A stretch of DNA of 64,000 nt from the NCBI RefSeq assembly GCF_002127325.2, contig NC_035433.2, positions 91,032,033 through 91,096,032 on the forward strand. The letters are read 5' to 3'. Below, piece by piece: positions 11,324 through 22,797 of this stretch. Numbering within the stretch: the first letter of the stretch is position 1; each line of letters begins with the position of its first letter. The translations under genes were made by a program, and so were the position numbers. Below the pieces are notes generated by a model, which had not been told where the DNA came from, ran no database searches, and worked only from the letters and a program-made list of their open reading frames with translations. The stretch is from Helianthus annuus. Lineage: Eukaryota; Streptophyta; Magnoliopsida; Asterales; Asteraceae.

Positions 11324-13809
11324 TCAGTTGGTAAACCGCTCAGCCTTTTTGTCTGTTTCGAACTTCGCCTTCTCCTCGTCAAAGGCGGCCTTCGACTTCT
11401 CAAAAGTTTTCACTTGCCTCAGCAATCGCTCACGGTACTTCTCCCACTCTTCCCTTTCCCTAACTATGGTCCGCCACTCGCGAACGATCTGATGGTTAGC
11501 AGCGTGAGTGTTGGCTTCACCAACAACATAAGCATGATAGAGCGCGCTGTGGGTTCGCTCCCTTTGGCGATTAACCTCACCAGGAGGAATGGAGTTAAGA
11601 AGCCAGTCTCGGCAAGGCGCGAACTCCAAGAAAGTATCTTTCTGTTTCAAGCCCCATGGCGGCTGATGCAGCGCTTCTCCCCGGCTTTCCTCAATATAAG
11701 ACTTGTAATAAAGGCCTCCCAAAGTGTCCATTGGGCCGATAGGAGAGTGAGACGTCGCACCGGTCCTCCCCGCGCCAGCAAAACCAGCAGCAGCAGTCTG
11801 CTCCTTAGTCGCTGGACCAGTTTCTCCAGCAGAAGTTACCTGCGCAGTTTGAACAGGGGCGTCGGTGGGCGAGGGCTCAACAGGTTTTTCCACCTCTACG
11901 CGTTTTCCCTTCTCAGAGGTGGGCTGGTCAAGCCCAGTAACAGGAGTCGGCCCCAAACCCTGCGCCTTCCCAGCTGAGAGGGTGGCGACAACCTCCGGTT
12001 CATTGGGCCCAGTAGGAAGTTTCTCAGCAGCCCGTTTTCTCTCAACCTCCCTTTCCTTAACAGGCTTCTCGGCACCCTTTTGTTTCTCCTTCTCAGACTG
12101 AAGAGCCGTGAAAGGTTTGATGGTAACCTTGGTAACCCTAGGACGCTTCAGCGTCGGCTCTGAGGGCTCTGTGATAGTGACACCCTTCTTCTCAAGGGTC
12201 GTCTTTTCAGCCTCTGCTAAGAGAGAATATTAGAAAGGAGGATAACAAGTACAAGAAAGCAAAATACTAACCAGGAGAGAATTTGTAAAGCGAACGCAAG
12301 TTGCTCCTCTTTCCAATCAAAGGAGCATCGCCAGGCTTCGACAACACGGAGGCCCCAAGCGCAGCCTCCCTACTCCTTTTCCTTATCAACTTCACTGCAG
12401 GATCTTCCTGCACTTCCTCTTCATCCTTTTCTTCCTGCGCAGCAGAAGACGGGGTGGTCCCAGCATCCGGGTTGCGAGAACCCGCGCTCCCTGAGCTCTT
12501 GGAACCTCCAGCTCCAGCCTTTTTCTCGCCTATGCGCGCCAAACCCTCAAGTGAGTCACTTATAAGAACATAATCCTCTAAGTTACTTTGACGAAGGCGG
12601 AGAGTACCTTTGTCAGCAGCAGGAGCGGTTGCGCGACTACTCCCAGCTCCCTTGCTGGTCACCTCAGGATCCAAGGTGATAACCTTCTTCCTTTTCACAG
12701 GCTTTTTCTTCTTGTCTTCAGGGTCTATCCCCAAGTCGCGCAACACACCTGCAAAGATTTGAGACCACGGGCTTAGCTATCCATTTGACGATCCCACAGA
12801 CTCCTCACTGGAAAGATAGACAATCTCTTTCCCAATAGAAGTCACGGAGCGCAAGGGTCGAGGGTTAGGTATATGTGCACCTTTAGTTGCGGTAGGCGGA
12901 TCGGCGAAGGCATCAGCAACTGGGTACATGAAATTACCCCTAATCTGGGCATACCAGTATTCTTCTCCAGCCTGGAGCGGGTGCACGCCCATAGAACCAC
13001 TAAAAGTAGAGAAGGCGACTTGATACAAGTGCGCCTCTACACGTCGAATTGCATGAATAAACACAAAGTTACGAAGGAAGAAATTCAGGAAACTAAGGAA
13101 ATTACTAACCTCTATCGTCGATCATCAAAATCGGGACTTCTTGGCTGTTGGGCAACCATTGATCACTCATGCGCGCGGCAACAAGAACATTCTCCCCAAA
13201 TACTCGGTTAGGGGTGGGAGTAAGCTGTTGATACCACCTTTCATGCTTGGGAATTGGCAAATCTTCTTTCAATATCGGCTCGGACCAAGCGCGGAAGGTC
13301 ATAGCAATCGGGATCACTTCTTCGCGAATATAGAAAAATTTTGGCTTCCAATCAAGGAAACTCTTAGGAGGATTTAGCAATATTTTCTTAGCAGCTCCAC
13401 GGCTAGCAAATGAGAAGAAGCCCATATTCCTGATAAGCTGATAAAAGGCACGGAACCTTTCCACAGTAGGTTCAACACCATGGGCTCGACATAAGAACTC
13501 GAAGTGTCGAACCCTAACCATCCCAGGAGGGCTCATCTGGGAAATATGAAAGCCATAAAATTGCAACACATGAGCCATGAAGTTGGTTGCCGGCAAGCGA
13601 AAATTACCCTGGTGGAAGAAATCTTCGAACAAAGTAATATAGCCCGGCGGCGCATCGGCGGCCGTCTGGTTCTGGCTAGGATACCTAGCATCCCATTCCG
13701 GTGGAAACCGGAAGCTCCGTACGATCTGCTCAAATAACCCTAAATCCCACCGGAGAACCGAGAAAGGCCCCTCCTCTCCGGGATTTTCTTCTGTATGTTC
13801 TTCAGCCAT
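11324..13809 (-). pseudogene. Extra ORF of a Tat-type gypsy element (Transposase_28 family), spliced, truncated
   Basis: Minus-strand coding region in at least four exons. Exon 1 (13110-13809) starts at an ATG and encodes a globular domain (FRLPATNFMAHVLQFYGF, PPGMVRVRHFEFLCRAHGVEP) like the 'putative gypsy type' Transposase_28 family and like the ORF at 26641. Exon 2 starts at 13036 after a 73-bp GT-AG intron. Exon 3 (12272-12748) is Lys/Ser/Glu-rich. Exon 4 starts at 12216 after a 55-bp intron and encodes a charged coiled coil. The exon 2 donor was not resolved. The frame ends at a TGA beside unrelated repeat DNA, so the C-terminus is probably lost. The protein's function is unknown. No gag-pol of its own element remains nearby. 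Confidence 0.7.
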
Positions 13810-13974
13810 CGGTGTTCTTGGATGTAAGTTGAATATTCAAGAACACTCTTGAAGACAGGTAGGAGATAACTTGAAATTCTTCTATGAATGTTTGAAGATT
13901 TGAAGACTAAAGGAAGATGATCGGAGAGAAAAATTTGGAAAAGAGTATAGGACGAATGAATCCTCCTTATCTCG

Positions 13975-13985
13975 TCGGATATATA
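13975..13985 (-). promoter_or_regulatory. TATA box for the extra ORF
   Basis: The minus strand reads GGGTATATATATCC about 170 bases upstream of the ATG at 13809. It suggests that this ORF was transcribed from an internal promoter rather than from an LTR. This is inference from position and sequence only. Confidence 0.5.
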
Positions 13986-14279
13986 TACCCATCGCATTTA
14001 ATGCGATGGGTAAACGTGCCATATTTACCGCACACATGGCCAACGAGATGATGCCACGTAAGGCGTAGAACCCGGAGTGACAGTTACCACGCGCGCGTGG
14101 GCCTCACTCTCCTGACGGAAAGTGGAACCGTCAAAACCAGCATGATGACATCCGTGCCAGGAGTCAACTCAAACGTCACAATCAGAGACGATCTCACCAA
14201 ACCGTCAGAATTCAAATTTCGAGGAATTTCCCGCCCAAATTCCCTAACACTTAGCAAAGAAGTTACCGAGGGGCGCGCG

Positions 14280-14341
14280 ATATACCTGGTACTCAAGATA
14301 TCCGCGCACAATATACCTGGTACTCAAGATATCCGCGCGCC
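14280..14341. repeat. Two tandem copies of a 31-bp unit
   Basis: TATACCTGGTACTCAAGATA followed by TCCGCGC occurs twice, with starts at 14281 and 14312. The block sits in GC-rich DNA with CGCGCG runs between the extra ORF and the LTR-like block. Confidence 0.85.
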
Positions 14342-14454
14342 GTAACAATCGTCAGCACCTATACGCGCGCGCCTACAAAACAAAAAATGAGCAATCTCTG
14401 CAATTTTCTTTTCCTAAGTCCAGAGCTCCAACCACTTGCCTTGCGCATGGTGCA

Positions 14455-14472
14455 GCACTGGACTGGGGGGAC
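14455..14472 (+). other. Polypurine-tract-like site
   Basis: ACTGGACTGGGGGGACT lies directly before the TG that starts the LTR-like block. It resembles the tract beside the left LTR of the Tat element at 26303 (read on the other strand). It implies that the lost gag-pol ran on the plus strand, opposite to the extra ORF, as in the complete element. Confidence 0.5.
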
Positions 14473-14473
14473 T

Positions 14474-15261
14474 TGAAGGGGTATGGCCCCAAAAAAGCTG
14501 CGCAAACCTTCATCAAGGCCGCGCGCGAGGCCATACTCCTTATTCAAACAATTCTCTTACTGGCAACCTTGCGCGGGTAACACCACATCCCATGAAGAGG
14601 CGCGAGGTCCGGCCAGAAGAGAACTACAATTTCGACACTTAACAATCTGATAAGAGTCTTCACTACCGGTAAAACCGCGCAACCTGGTTTCATGCCCAGC
14701 AAGAGTCACATGAAGGTTGCAGCGCAAGACCAGAGTAGGAAGGTACAAAAGGTACAAGTGGCAGGACAAAGGAGCCAATGGACATCCTGCAGGTTCTGTT
14801 CAATCGTGCGCCACGATTGTCTGACGTGCAGAAGACGAAAAGTACATAAGGACGCCTACGTGGCACCAATCAGAGGGCAGAGACATCTGTCCCACGATCC
14901 CCACTCGTCTGCTGATGGCAGAAGGACAACAAGGTCGACAACAGTGACACGTGGCTCCAATCAAGGTGCGCCAGCGCCGGAGAACTTCTAGAAGCCACTA
15001 ACGGTCGACACCAGTGAGACAAGGAGCATATCCGCTATGTTGTCGCCTTCTGGCCCAAGGCCCATCAGCCCACATCCTCTTACACCTCTCCGGCTATAAA
15101 TAGAGACCTCACTTCACAGGTTAAACATTCCATTCCCTCTACTCTCACTCTTAATACTTAATTATCTTCCCCAAAGCAGTCGCTTATTCTCACGCCGGAG
15201 CCCGGTTAAGAGGGAAATCCCCATATTCCCCTCTTAACGAGTAACGGTGTTCTGTTTTGCA
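14474..15261 (+). repeat. LTR-like block of the truncated Tat element
   Basis: It follows a polypurine-like tract, starts with TG, and contains CGGCTATAAATAGAGACC at 15091, a good plant TATA box, followed by a plausible leader and a CA at 15260-15261. No second LTR or target duplication is available, so the right boundary is a guess. Confidence 0.45.
15094..15102 (+). promoter_or_regulatory. TATA box in the LTR-like block
   Basis: CTATAAATA in a C-rich context, with CT-rich sequence about 30 bases downstream (ACATTCCATTCCCTCT) as a likely start region. Confidence 0.6.
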
Positions 15262-16010
15262 GGATTAGACGTTCAAGACGAAGCTTAGATAATCATTAGA
15301 AGATTAACCCTCATGGTAGAAACATAAACCCAACTGATTAGCCTCATAATTAGTTCCGTGTTTCTTCAATTATGATTATCTATTAACCGACATCTCTACT
15401 ACAATTATGATATAAACCAAACCAACCCATAAACACCCTTATTTTGTTTTCATTAATTCACATTGTATCTTTTTTTCCTCTTGGTTTTGGGGTGGGTGTA
15501 TATAAAATTATAGATCAGATCAGAAAAGAAAACACAATAATCACAATTAAATATTTCGTATCCCTTAAAATCAAAGTCGAAGACCCAAAGACAGGAGAGT
15601 AGGTGTAGGAGGTGACCCCTTTCTTGCAACCCAAGCCTCTAAAACTGCACCACCCTTGGTGAACCCAAGAGCCAACCCTGGGCTGGGCCCCATCTTTATT
15701 TTCATTTTTCTCTCTCAGACACGTGCTCATCACGCTGGCCCCACGCTTTCCTCGTACAAACGACACGTGATCTCTTATCTATTCTCCACATCACATTCAC
15801 AAATTAATATTATTTAGTTTTTTGTTGAACAACAAAGACCGAACCTTTATTTCACCAGAATGTTAACATCCGGACTTTAATTTCACCAGAATGTTAACAT
15901 CCCATTTTATATCAACTCAACTCTAAAGTTTACAACTTTAAAACTATCACTTTTAATATCTTCTTGTTCTGAAAAAATAATACTACTACTAATAATAATA
16001 ATAATAAAAA
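15262..16010. other. Intergenic, nothing recognised
   Basis: No credible ORF. Two near-identical short stretches (ACCAGAATGTTAACATC at about 15856 and 15886) form a local direct repeat. No other structure was seen. Confidence 0.5.
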
Positions 16011-16348
16011 GAGTAAATTGCAAAAATCGTCCTAAGGTTTGGGCATTTTTGTTATTTTCAATCAAAACAACTTTTTTTTGTACCATATAGTCCTTCATTT
16101 TGGGTTTTTTTTTTTTTTTTTGCAATTTTCATTCAAACGTCTGAGTTTTTTGCCAAAATCGTTCATGAGATTTGCGATTTTTTGTCATTTTCATCCAAAT
16201 GTTTAATAGAAAAAATAAAGCAAATTAGACGTTTGGATGAAAATGACAAAAAATCCCAAAAGTGGAAAACTATATGGTATAAAAAATTGTTTTAGATAAA
16301 AAATGACAAATATGCCCAAACCTCAGGGATGATTTTAGCAACATACTC
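16011..16348. mobile_element. Fold-back MITE (Mutator-like)
   Basis: Long imperfect inverted arms: left GAGTAAATTGCAAAAATCGT onward, and the complement of the right end GAGTATGTTGCTAAAATCAT onward. Both continue with AGGTTTGGGCAT. The phrases about 'TTTTCATCCAAA' recur in both arms. Flanks are AATAATAAT microsatellite, so a target duplication cannot be read. No coding capacity. Confidence 0.7.

Positions 16349-16409
<61 letters not shown>
16349..16409. repeat. (TAA)n microsatellite
   Basis: About twenty uninterrupted TAA units directly beside the MITE end. A second shorter tract lies at 19239-19275. Confidence 0.95.
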
Positions 16410-16410
<1 letters not shown>

Positions 16411-17058
16411 CGAGAGAAAGAGAGCGAAGCAGAGGTATATAACCGTCTTTTGTATTACACAATTCTCGCTATACATTATCAACTCTTTATAGATTATGGA
16501 CCCTCAATTTCAATATAAAGTTTTTGTTTTCATTATCATATTTTCATTTTTATCCATAAAAGATTTGTAATAGAATCATAACATTTTTATCACCGCGTAA
16601 TAAAACTCAACAAATTCCAATGGTCAAAAGTTAGTGAACCTTCTTGACCCCATTTAAATTCGAAGATAACATTTTTTGGCACAATGTATGTTGCTATTTT
16701 TCATAAAATTACTAACATACTTAAATATATAATCATATTATAGTCACAATTATACATATTTTAAAATTGCAACGTTTCGTGCCAACTAACCATTATTCGT
16801 TACTCTTGGAATAAACTCTTTCTTCTTAGGATATGCCTACATTGAACAAACCATAATAACAAAACATAAACTTGTACCTTACAACACGCTACTGCACTCC
16901 CATTTGATTTTCTCAAATCTTGTTTAGTACATACACACACTTTATTAAAGGAAGTGTCATGATAACGTTGAATTATTGCATAAAATTATTTTATTTTTTT
17001 ATTCAATTAATCCATTTCAAATATCGAATATTCTCGAGTAAAATCCACACATTTCATC
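16410..17058. other. AT-rich upstream region of the DUF506 gene
   Basis: No ORF or transposon ends were seen. It probably contains the distal promoter of the gene at 17142. Confidence 0.5.
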
Positions 17059-17065
17059 TATAAAT
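17059..17065 (+). promoter_or_regulatory. TATA box of the DUF506 gene
   Basis: TATAAAT lies 77 bases before the ATG. CT/CA-rich sequence suitable for a start site follows at about 17085-17120. Confidence 0.65.
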
Positions 17066-17141
17066 TTTCATAAAATTCTCTTCATTCCTGTAAACCAAAT
17101 TCACACACACACAACTTCACAATACAAAATATCTTCTGAAA

Positions 17142-18062
17142 ATGCCGATTTTCGCTAGAACAAAACGAGTCACCGATCCGCTAGACGAACGAGTCAAGGA
17201 TCGGATCGTCGGACGTGATCGGCGTGAACCGGCGTACGTTAGCAGCGGCAGCGAACACAGCGCACACGATGACGATTCTGAACTGCTTGATTTTTTTCTC
17301 GAAGACGACGGCGAAACTTGCAACAATATTAATAATAATAATAATCGTAACGCCGATGATGACGACGGTTATCAAACGAACGATAATGAAACCGATTCGG
17401 ATTCAGAATGTGAGTCCGATCGTACGGACGTGTTAATCGAGAGCTTAATTTCAGTTTTTAGATCTCAAAACGTTGATAGGTTCAGAAACGTGTTGTTATC
17501 TAATGTTTTGAAAGCTATGGAGGTTTTCGAACGTTCTAGATCTAACAAACAGATGCTGAACAGAAACGTGATGTTATTTCTTCAAAAAAATGGTTACAAT
17601 GCAGCGATCTGCAAAACGAAGTGGCAGACCTGCGGCGGACTGACGTCAGGAAACTACGAGTTCATCGACGTTGTTAGATCTAATTCCGGCGATCGCTACT
17701 TCATCGACGTTAACTTCGCCGGAGAGTTTGATATCGCGAGAGCAACGACGAACTTCCGCCGGATTTTGAACCTGTTACCGGCGGTTTTCGTCGGAAAAAG
17801 TGAAGACCTGAAGCAGATCGTGAAGTTGTTGAGTGACGCAACCAGACTTTCGCTGCGAAGTAGAGGATTACTCCTCCCTCCGTGGAGGAAAAACCGGTTC
17901 ATGCAGAACAAGTGGTTTGGACCGTACCGGCGGACGGTTAATTACACGCCGGCGAACGGTTCAACGGCGTCAATGCAAACGGTGAAATGTAGTTTGATTG
18001 GATTTAACGCTGTTAGTGGATTTAACGGTGCGTTATTTCCTGCGGCAACACGTACAAGATAA
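17142..18062 (+). CDS. DUF506 family protein (PD-(D/E)XK-like)
   Basis: Single-exon ORF of 306 residues from a good ATG after a TATA box. The N-terminus is charged and disordered, with Asn and Asp runs (NNINNNNN, DDDDG). The conserved part, about residues 150-260, has the plant DUF506 pattern: C/W spacing in KTKWQTCGG, YEFIDVV, then DRYFIDVNFAGEFDIAR and LPAVFVG, ending in LPPWR. The family is classed as PD-(D/E)XK nuclease-like, but nuclease activity is not established. Some members act in root-hair growth and phosphate responses (established for Arabidopsis relatives, not shown here). Length and intact frame indicate a working host gene, the only one recognised in the window. Neighbouring MITEs could affect its regulation. 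Confidence 0.92.
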   Translation: MPIFARTKRVTDPLDERVKDRIVGRDRREPAYVSSGSEHSAHDDDSELLDFFLEDDGETCNNINNNNNRNADDDDGYQTNDNETDSDSECESDRTDVLIESLISVFRSQNVDRFRNVLLSNVLKAMEVFERSRSNKQMLNRNVMLFLQKNGYNAAICKTKWQTCGGLTSGNYEFIDVVRSNSGDRYFIDVNFAGEFDIARATTNFRRILNLLPAVFVGKSEDLKQIVKLLSDATRLSLRSRGLLLPPWRKNRFMQNKWFGPYRRTVNYTPANGSTASMQTVKCSLIGFNAVSGFNGALFPAATRTR

Positions 18063-18602
18063 AGTAAAATATTATTCGGTAGCCACGTGTATATATAAGA
18101 GAAATAACTTTTCGTTTCGATAAAGAGAGTTAATTATTGTGATAGCATTGCACGTTTTTGTTGGAGTGAAATAGAGTCCACGTGGATATGACTGTTGCCG
18201 TTGATTTATGGTGTTGGTTTTCAACTGAATCAACGGTTGAGATGAATGGCTTGGATGTATAAGGAAACGTAAGTGTACGTACGTAATCAATCATACATGC
18301 ATCTCCACCAAATTTACCAGATATGTATATTTTAGATGATTAGAAAGAGAGAAAAAATCAGTAAAGGTTTTTTATAAGTCGAGCTCGAGCTTAACATTTG
18401 AACTCGTTAAGATAAATTTGTTGGGTCGAGCTATATATTTGTTTAATGCTTGAATGATTCGTTTACACTCATAGGGTTAGAATGTTAAATGGGAGGTGAA
18501 CAGAAATCGTGATCGAAATGAACTATGCAAGGTTTGGTTTCAAACGGATCAAGTAAAGAACTAGGTAGTTCATGTACCCATTGTAAAGGGAATAATGAAA
18601 TG
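18063..18602. other. 3' flank of the DUF506 gene
   Basis: Probable 3' untranslated region and intergenic DNA. No ORF or element ends were recognised. Confidence 0.5.
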
Positions 18603-18851
18603 TAATAATCTCAAATATTAGCTATTGATCGGTAATGATCATAACTTCAAAAGTAACCCGTGGTGGTCCTTGTTTTCACATATGTTAAACCAGTGGATAT
18701 TAATCAACAGAGAATGAAAAAGAGGATAAAAAGAAAATATGGTTGTGTTAGTAAGTCAATTGGTTTACAATATGTGAAAAAGCCGGACCACCACTAGTTA
18801 CTTTTTAAAGTTGCGACCGTTACGGTCAACAGCTAATAGTTGAGATTATTA
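18603..18851. mobile_element. MITE with ~90-bp terminal inverted repeats
   Basis: Left arm TAATAATCTCAAATATTAGC and right arm complement TAATAATCTCAACTATTAGC. Both continue with a shared GTGGTGGTCC and TTTTCACATAT. It is 249 bp, noncoding, and lies about 540 bp downstream of the DUF506 stop codon. Confidence 0.75.
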
Positions 18852-19238
18852 AAATCTATTATTTCTTTATAAAGTAATCGTGTGAGATCAAATGAATCTC
18901 AATTACTAAAGTTGTAGCGAGAACCAGAGCTAGCTCAAAAGTTTAGGAGCATCCTGATTTTTTTTTGAGGATCAGAGGTATTATTTTGTATAAAACCGAA
19001 ACAGATGAAAAATTTTACACTACGTAGACGAAGTTGAGGGGTATTTTTACACTATGAAGACGGAGTTGAAGGGTACCCCTTCTTCTACACTAATTCCGCC
19101 CCCGAGTGAGAATGTAGTTAATTCTTTTGATTGATATCAAAGAATATCATTGATTATGCTTGATGGAACATCCTTGTGTATTGGACTAACTGTGCTAAAA
19201 CTTGGGTTTGCAACTTTGCATACACTAAATGCAATGTG

Positions 19239-19277
<39 letters not shown>

Positions 19278-19552
19278 CAGCATGTTCTGGTATCATCGAG
19301 TACCACTGAATTGGTACAATATGCACCAGTGATTTTAGGATATGTACATCTATGAATATTGTTTTGTTCAACTATTTGTTATAGCATGATGATAATGACT
19401 ACAAGCGATAGAGATTGGTTTTATTTTTTTATATATCACATGGGTTGGTATCAACGAATACCACTAAAATGAGAGGGTATGGCATTATATGAGCCACGAG
19501 TTTCACGCAAATTGATTTGCAACTTGAACTCGTTAAGTCGTTATAACGAGAT
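18852..19552. other. Intergenic with repeat debris and an ATA microsatellite
   Basis: About 18930-19105 ends in ATTCCGCCCCCGAG and contains duplicated 'GAAGTTGAGGGGTA' / 'GAGTTGAAGGGTA' phrases, likely a dispersed repeat fragment. An (ATA)n tract lies at 19239-19275. No gene was seen. Confidence 0.5.
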
Positions 19553-19801
19553 CAAACAATCTCATATGATTGAAAACAAGTCAAGAATTGTGCAAGTTTA
19601 GAGTCTAGGAACTTTAAGCATTGTGTGCAAGGTGTATATCATTTAAATATACTAGAATTTAATGTTATATGTTGAACAAGAACCTATGTGAAGTTTTGGG
19701 GTTAGGGTAACATGTGTTCGCCTAAATAGTTTGAAAATTTATTGTAGCAACATATGAGTAAACCAAATGGCGTACCCATAGGCCACCTCTATAGTGTGTT
19801 C
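19553..19801. repeat. Duplicated flank, copy 1, left part
   Basis: Starts CAAACAATCTCATAT and matches 45210-45455 with a few substitutions. It is cut at 19801 by the copia element and resumes at 24863, continuing to the LTR at 25681. Confidence 0.95.
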
Positions 19802-20503
19802 TGTTAGATTACCTGTATAAAAGAATTGAACAGAAAGTAATGAAACTGAAGAAACAGTAAGCGATTGAACCGGGCTTGTGTTTGACACAATTCCCTTAAA
19901 CAGATTCGTCGTCTGTTCCCAGGGTACGCCGGTTCGAGTACTTGCCTGAAAAGAAATCGGAATGTTGCAGAGAACGAGAGAGAAGAAAGGAAAAGCTTTG
20001 TATTTTGGTGTGTCTAAGCTGATCAGTCTAGCCATCCTTTTATAGTGCCAGACCATAACCGAAACCGAATTCTGCTCTTGATTGCAGCGAATTAAAGACC
20101 ACATAATGGTCATTAGTATGTCGGTTACGAAACTGATAATCATGACCAAAACTGTTAGAATTTAAAATCGAAATAATTATCATTCATTTATTTCAGTTTC
20201 AAAAATTAAAACGGTGGTCAAGAGTCTCGAGTGCAAAAACCGCTCCACGCGGACCCGGGTTTTCGGAACTGCATTCGTGTCCGCAGGACGTGCGGGCACA
20301 CGTGAGTTCAATTGATTCCGGTCCCATTTTTTGCACCCCCCCTGCGCGCGCGCGGGTAGGAGTTGTGGTAAAACATGACAAATAGATATATTAGAGAGGT
20401 AAACCTTTTACCTTATAAACAATCTATTCTTTTGTTCCCAAACCGATGTGGGACAAGGAGTTTCACCAAATTGAGACTTCATTCACACACCCAATTTCCA
20501 ACA
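19802..20503 (-). repeat. 3' LTR of the copia element
   Basis: 702 bp, TGTTAGATTACC to TTTCCAACA. A polypurine tract (minus strand TGTGGGGGAT) lies immediately beside it at 20504-20513. It contains the phrase CCGATGTGGGACAAGGAG. Confidence 0.93.
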
Positions 20504-21073
20504 ATCCCCCACATGAATAGAGGTCAATCTCAGACAACATTATTCCAATTAGATTTCAGCGGTTGAGTTTTGCATACGATAGGTAGGTGTTACCCTTTGA
20601 ACCTTCGCTCATGAAATGCACTTAGCCCACTAGCTCTGAGTAGAACTCGATGTCTTTGAACTCGTCTGCCGTTTGTGTAGACGACAATGCACTTCACACA
20701 AGACTCTCCCTGACAAAGTCAAGTCCTCATAGTTATGTTCGTTATGGTCATGAACATGAGCCTGGTTCTGCGAGAGCCATTAGGTATTGTGCCCCAACAA
20801 CACCCTTCGAAGCGACCCCACTTCTCTCTCACATAGGTGATTCACTATGTATGGTTACCTTAGTCAAATCATTAAAAGCCATAGGCTTAGCCTCACACTT
20901 GTCACTTTTAGGAATGGACTAGGAAGTTTACTAAACTTTGCACCAAACTCCCTTATATATATGCGTAGGGTTATCCCCCACAGTGACCTTACTAATTCAT
21001 ACAATTAGGTTTTCCTATTGAACTCAGCTCTTGGGATCTCCAGTCTACCGAGTTAGGTTTCCATCATATGAAG
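20504..21073 (-). other. 3' untranslated region of the copia element
   Basis: Lies between the RNase H stop and the polypurine tract. No domains were found in it. Confidence 0.7.
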
Positions 21074-21146
21074 TTATATTTTCAAGGGCTTCAGTCCCAT
21101 TCCCATGGACGACTTCTGTACTAACTCTCTACTTAGGCCTTTTGTT

Positions 21147-21178
<32 letters not shown>

Positions 21179-22797
21179 GTAGTCAACAGTGATAATTCCT
21201 GTAGAGATTAGTTGTCGTATCGTATTATGTCTACGTCTGATATGTCTGTTCCTACCGTTATACATTGTGCTACGAGCTCTGCCAAGTGCCGATTGGCTAT
21301 CACAATGTATACAAATGGCCGATGTCGGCTTAGGCCATCTTGGTATATCCTCAACAAATTGACGTAGCCATTCTGCCTCTTCACCTGCTTTATCTAAAGC
21401 GATGAATTCTGATTCCATCGTGGATCTCGCGATAACCGTTTGTTTTGACGATTTCCACGATACAGCAGCACCTCCAAGTGTGAATACATACCCACTTGTT
21501 GCTCTGGAATCATTCGTGTCAGATATCCAATTTGCATCGCAATGTCCTTCTATAACTGCTGGATATCTGTTATAATGCAACCCGTATTCCCGGGTGTATC
21601 TTAAGTAGCGAAGCAACTGAGTGATACAGTTCCAATGCATTGAACTTGGGTTGCTCGTGTATCTACTTACCTTGCTCACAGCATATGCTATGTCTGGTCT
21701 AGTACAACTCATAAGATACATCAAGCTACCAATAATTCTTGAGTATTCCAATTGGTTTACGGGTTCACCTCTATTCTTTGCTAAATGTTGACTTGTGTCA
21801 AGTGGAGTTCTAGCTTCATTAGAGTCATTTGCATTGAACTTCTCAAGAATTTTGTCCACATAGTGGGATTGACTTAAAACAAGTCCATTTTGGGTTCGCG
21901 TGATTTTGACCCCAAAATCACATCCGCAAGACCCATGTCTTTCATGTCAAATCTTGCTTTTAGCATGTTCTTTGTAGATTTTATGATTTTGTCATCACTT
22001 CCAGCAATGAGCATATCATCTACATATAGACACAAAATGACATATCCATCAGATGTGTCCTTCACATACACACACTTGTCACATTCATTGATTTTGAACC
22101 CGGCATCAAGCATGACATGATCAAACTTTTGATGCCATTGTTTTGGAGCTTCTTTCAATCCATACAAGGATTTCACAAGTTTACACACTTTCTTTTCTTG
22201 CCCAATAGCTGTGAAGCCTTCGGGTTGCTCCATGTAGATTTCTTCCTCTAGAATTCCATTCAAGAAAGCTGTTTTCACATCCATTTGGTGAACTTCCAAA
22301 TTTCTAATGGCGGCAATGGCAAGCACCAACCTGATGGATGTTATTCGCGTAACTGGTGAATATGTATCAAAGTAATCTAAACCTTCTCGTTGTTTATATC
22401 CTTTGATCACCAACCTTGCTTTGTACTTATCGATGGTTCCATCTGGTTTCATCTTCTTCTTGAAGATCCACCGATATCCTAGTGGTTTACATCCTTGAGG
22501 AAGATCCACTAGTTCCCAAGTATGGTTTTGTAAGATAGAGTCTATCTCGCTTTTGATTGCCTCCCTCCACTGAGGTCCTTCTGAGGAATGCACCGCCTGT
22601 TGGTACGTTTGAGGTTCATCTTCTACCATATAGGTAAGAAACTCAGGGCCAAAGGATTTTTCTGTCCTTTGCCGTTTACTTTTCCTGATTTCAACTTCCT
22701 CAGTCTTAGATTGTTCTCGAGGTTCATCATTTTCAAATTCACCCTCGTGAACAATTTCCTCAATCGGTCTAGAAGAACTCGGTTCATTTTTATCTAA
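21074..22797 (-). pseudogene. pol: Copia reverse transcriptase and RNase H, frameshifted
   Basis: The minus strand encodes the copia RT from WELVDLPQG through YKARLVIKG, QMDVKTAFLNG and the catalytic CLYVDDML, then RNase H ([27 protein letters not shown]). The frame shifts in the run of four C at about 21911-21914: one G is missing on the coding strand after DVILG, and the remainder continues from 21859 to 21074. The 5' end at about 22797 joins directly to the integrase zinc-finger region because the core is deleted. The protein would have bound element RNA and made cDNA in virus-like particles. Confidence 0.9.

Noticed and set aside
16270..16482. ORF with a long Ile run
   Set aside because: A translation of the TAA/ATT microsatellite.
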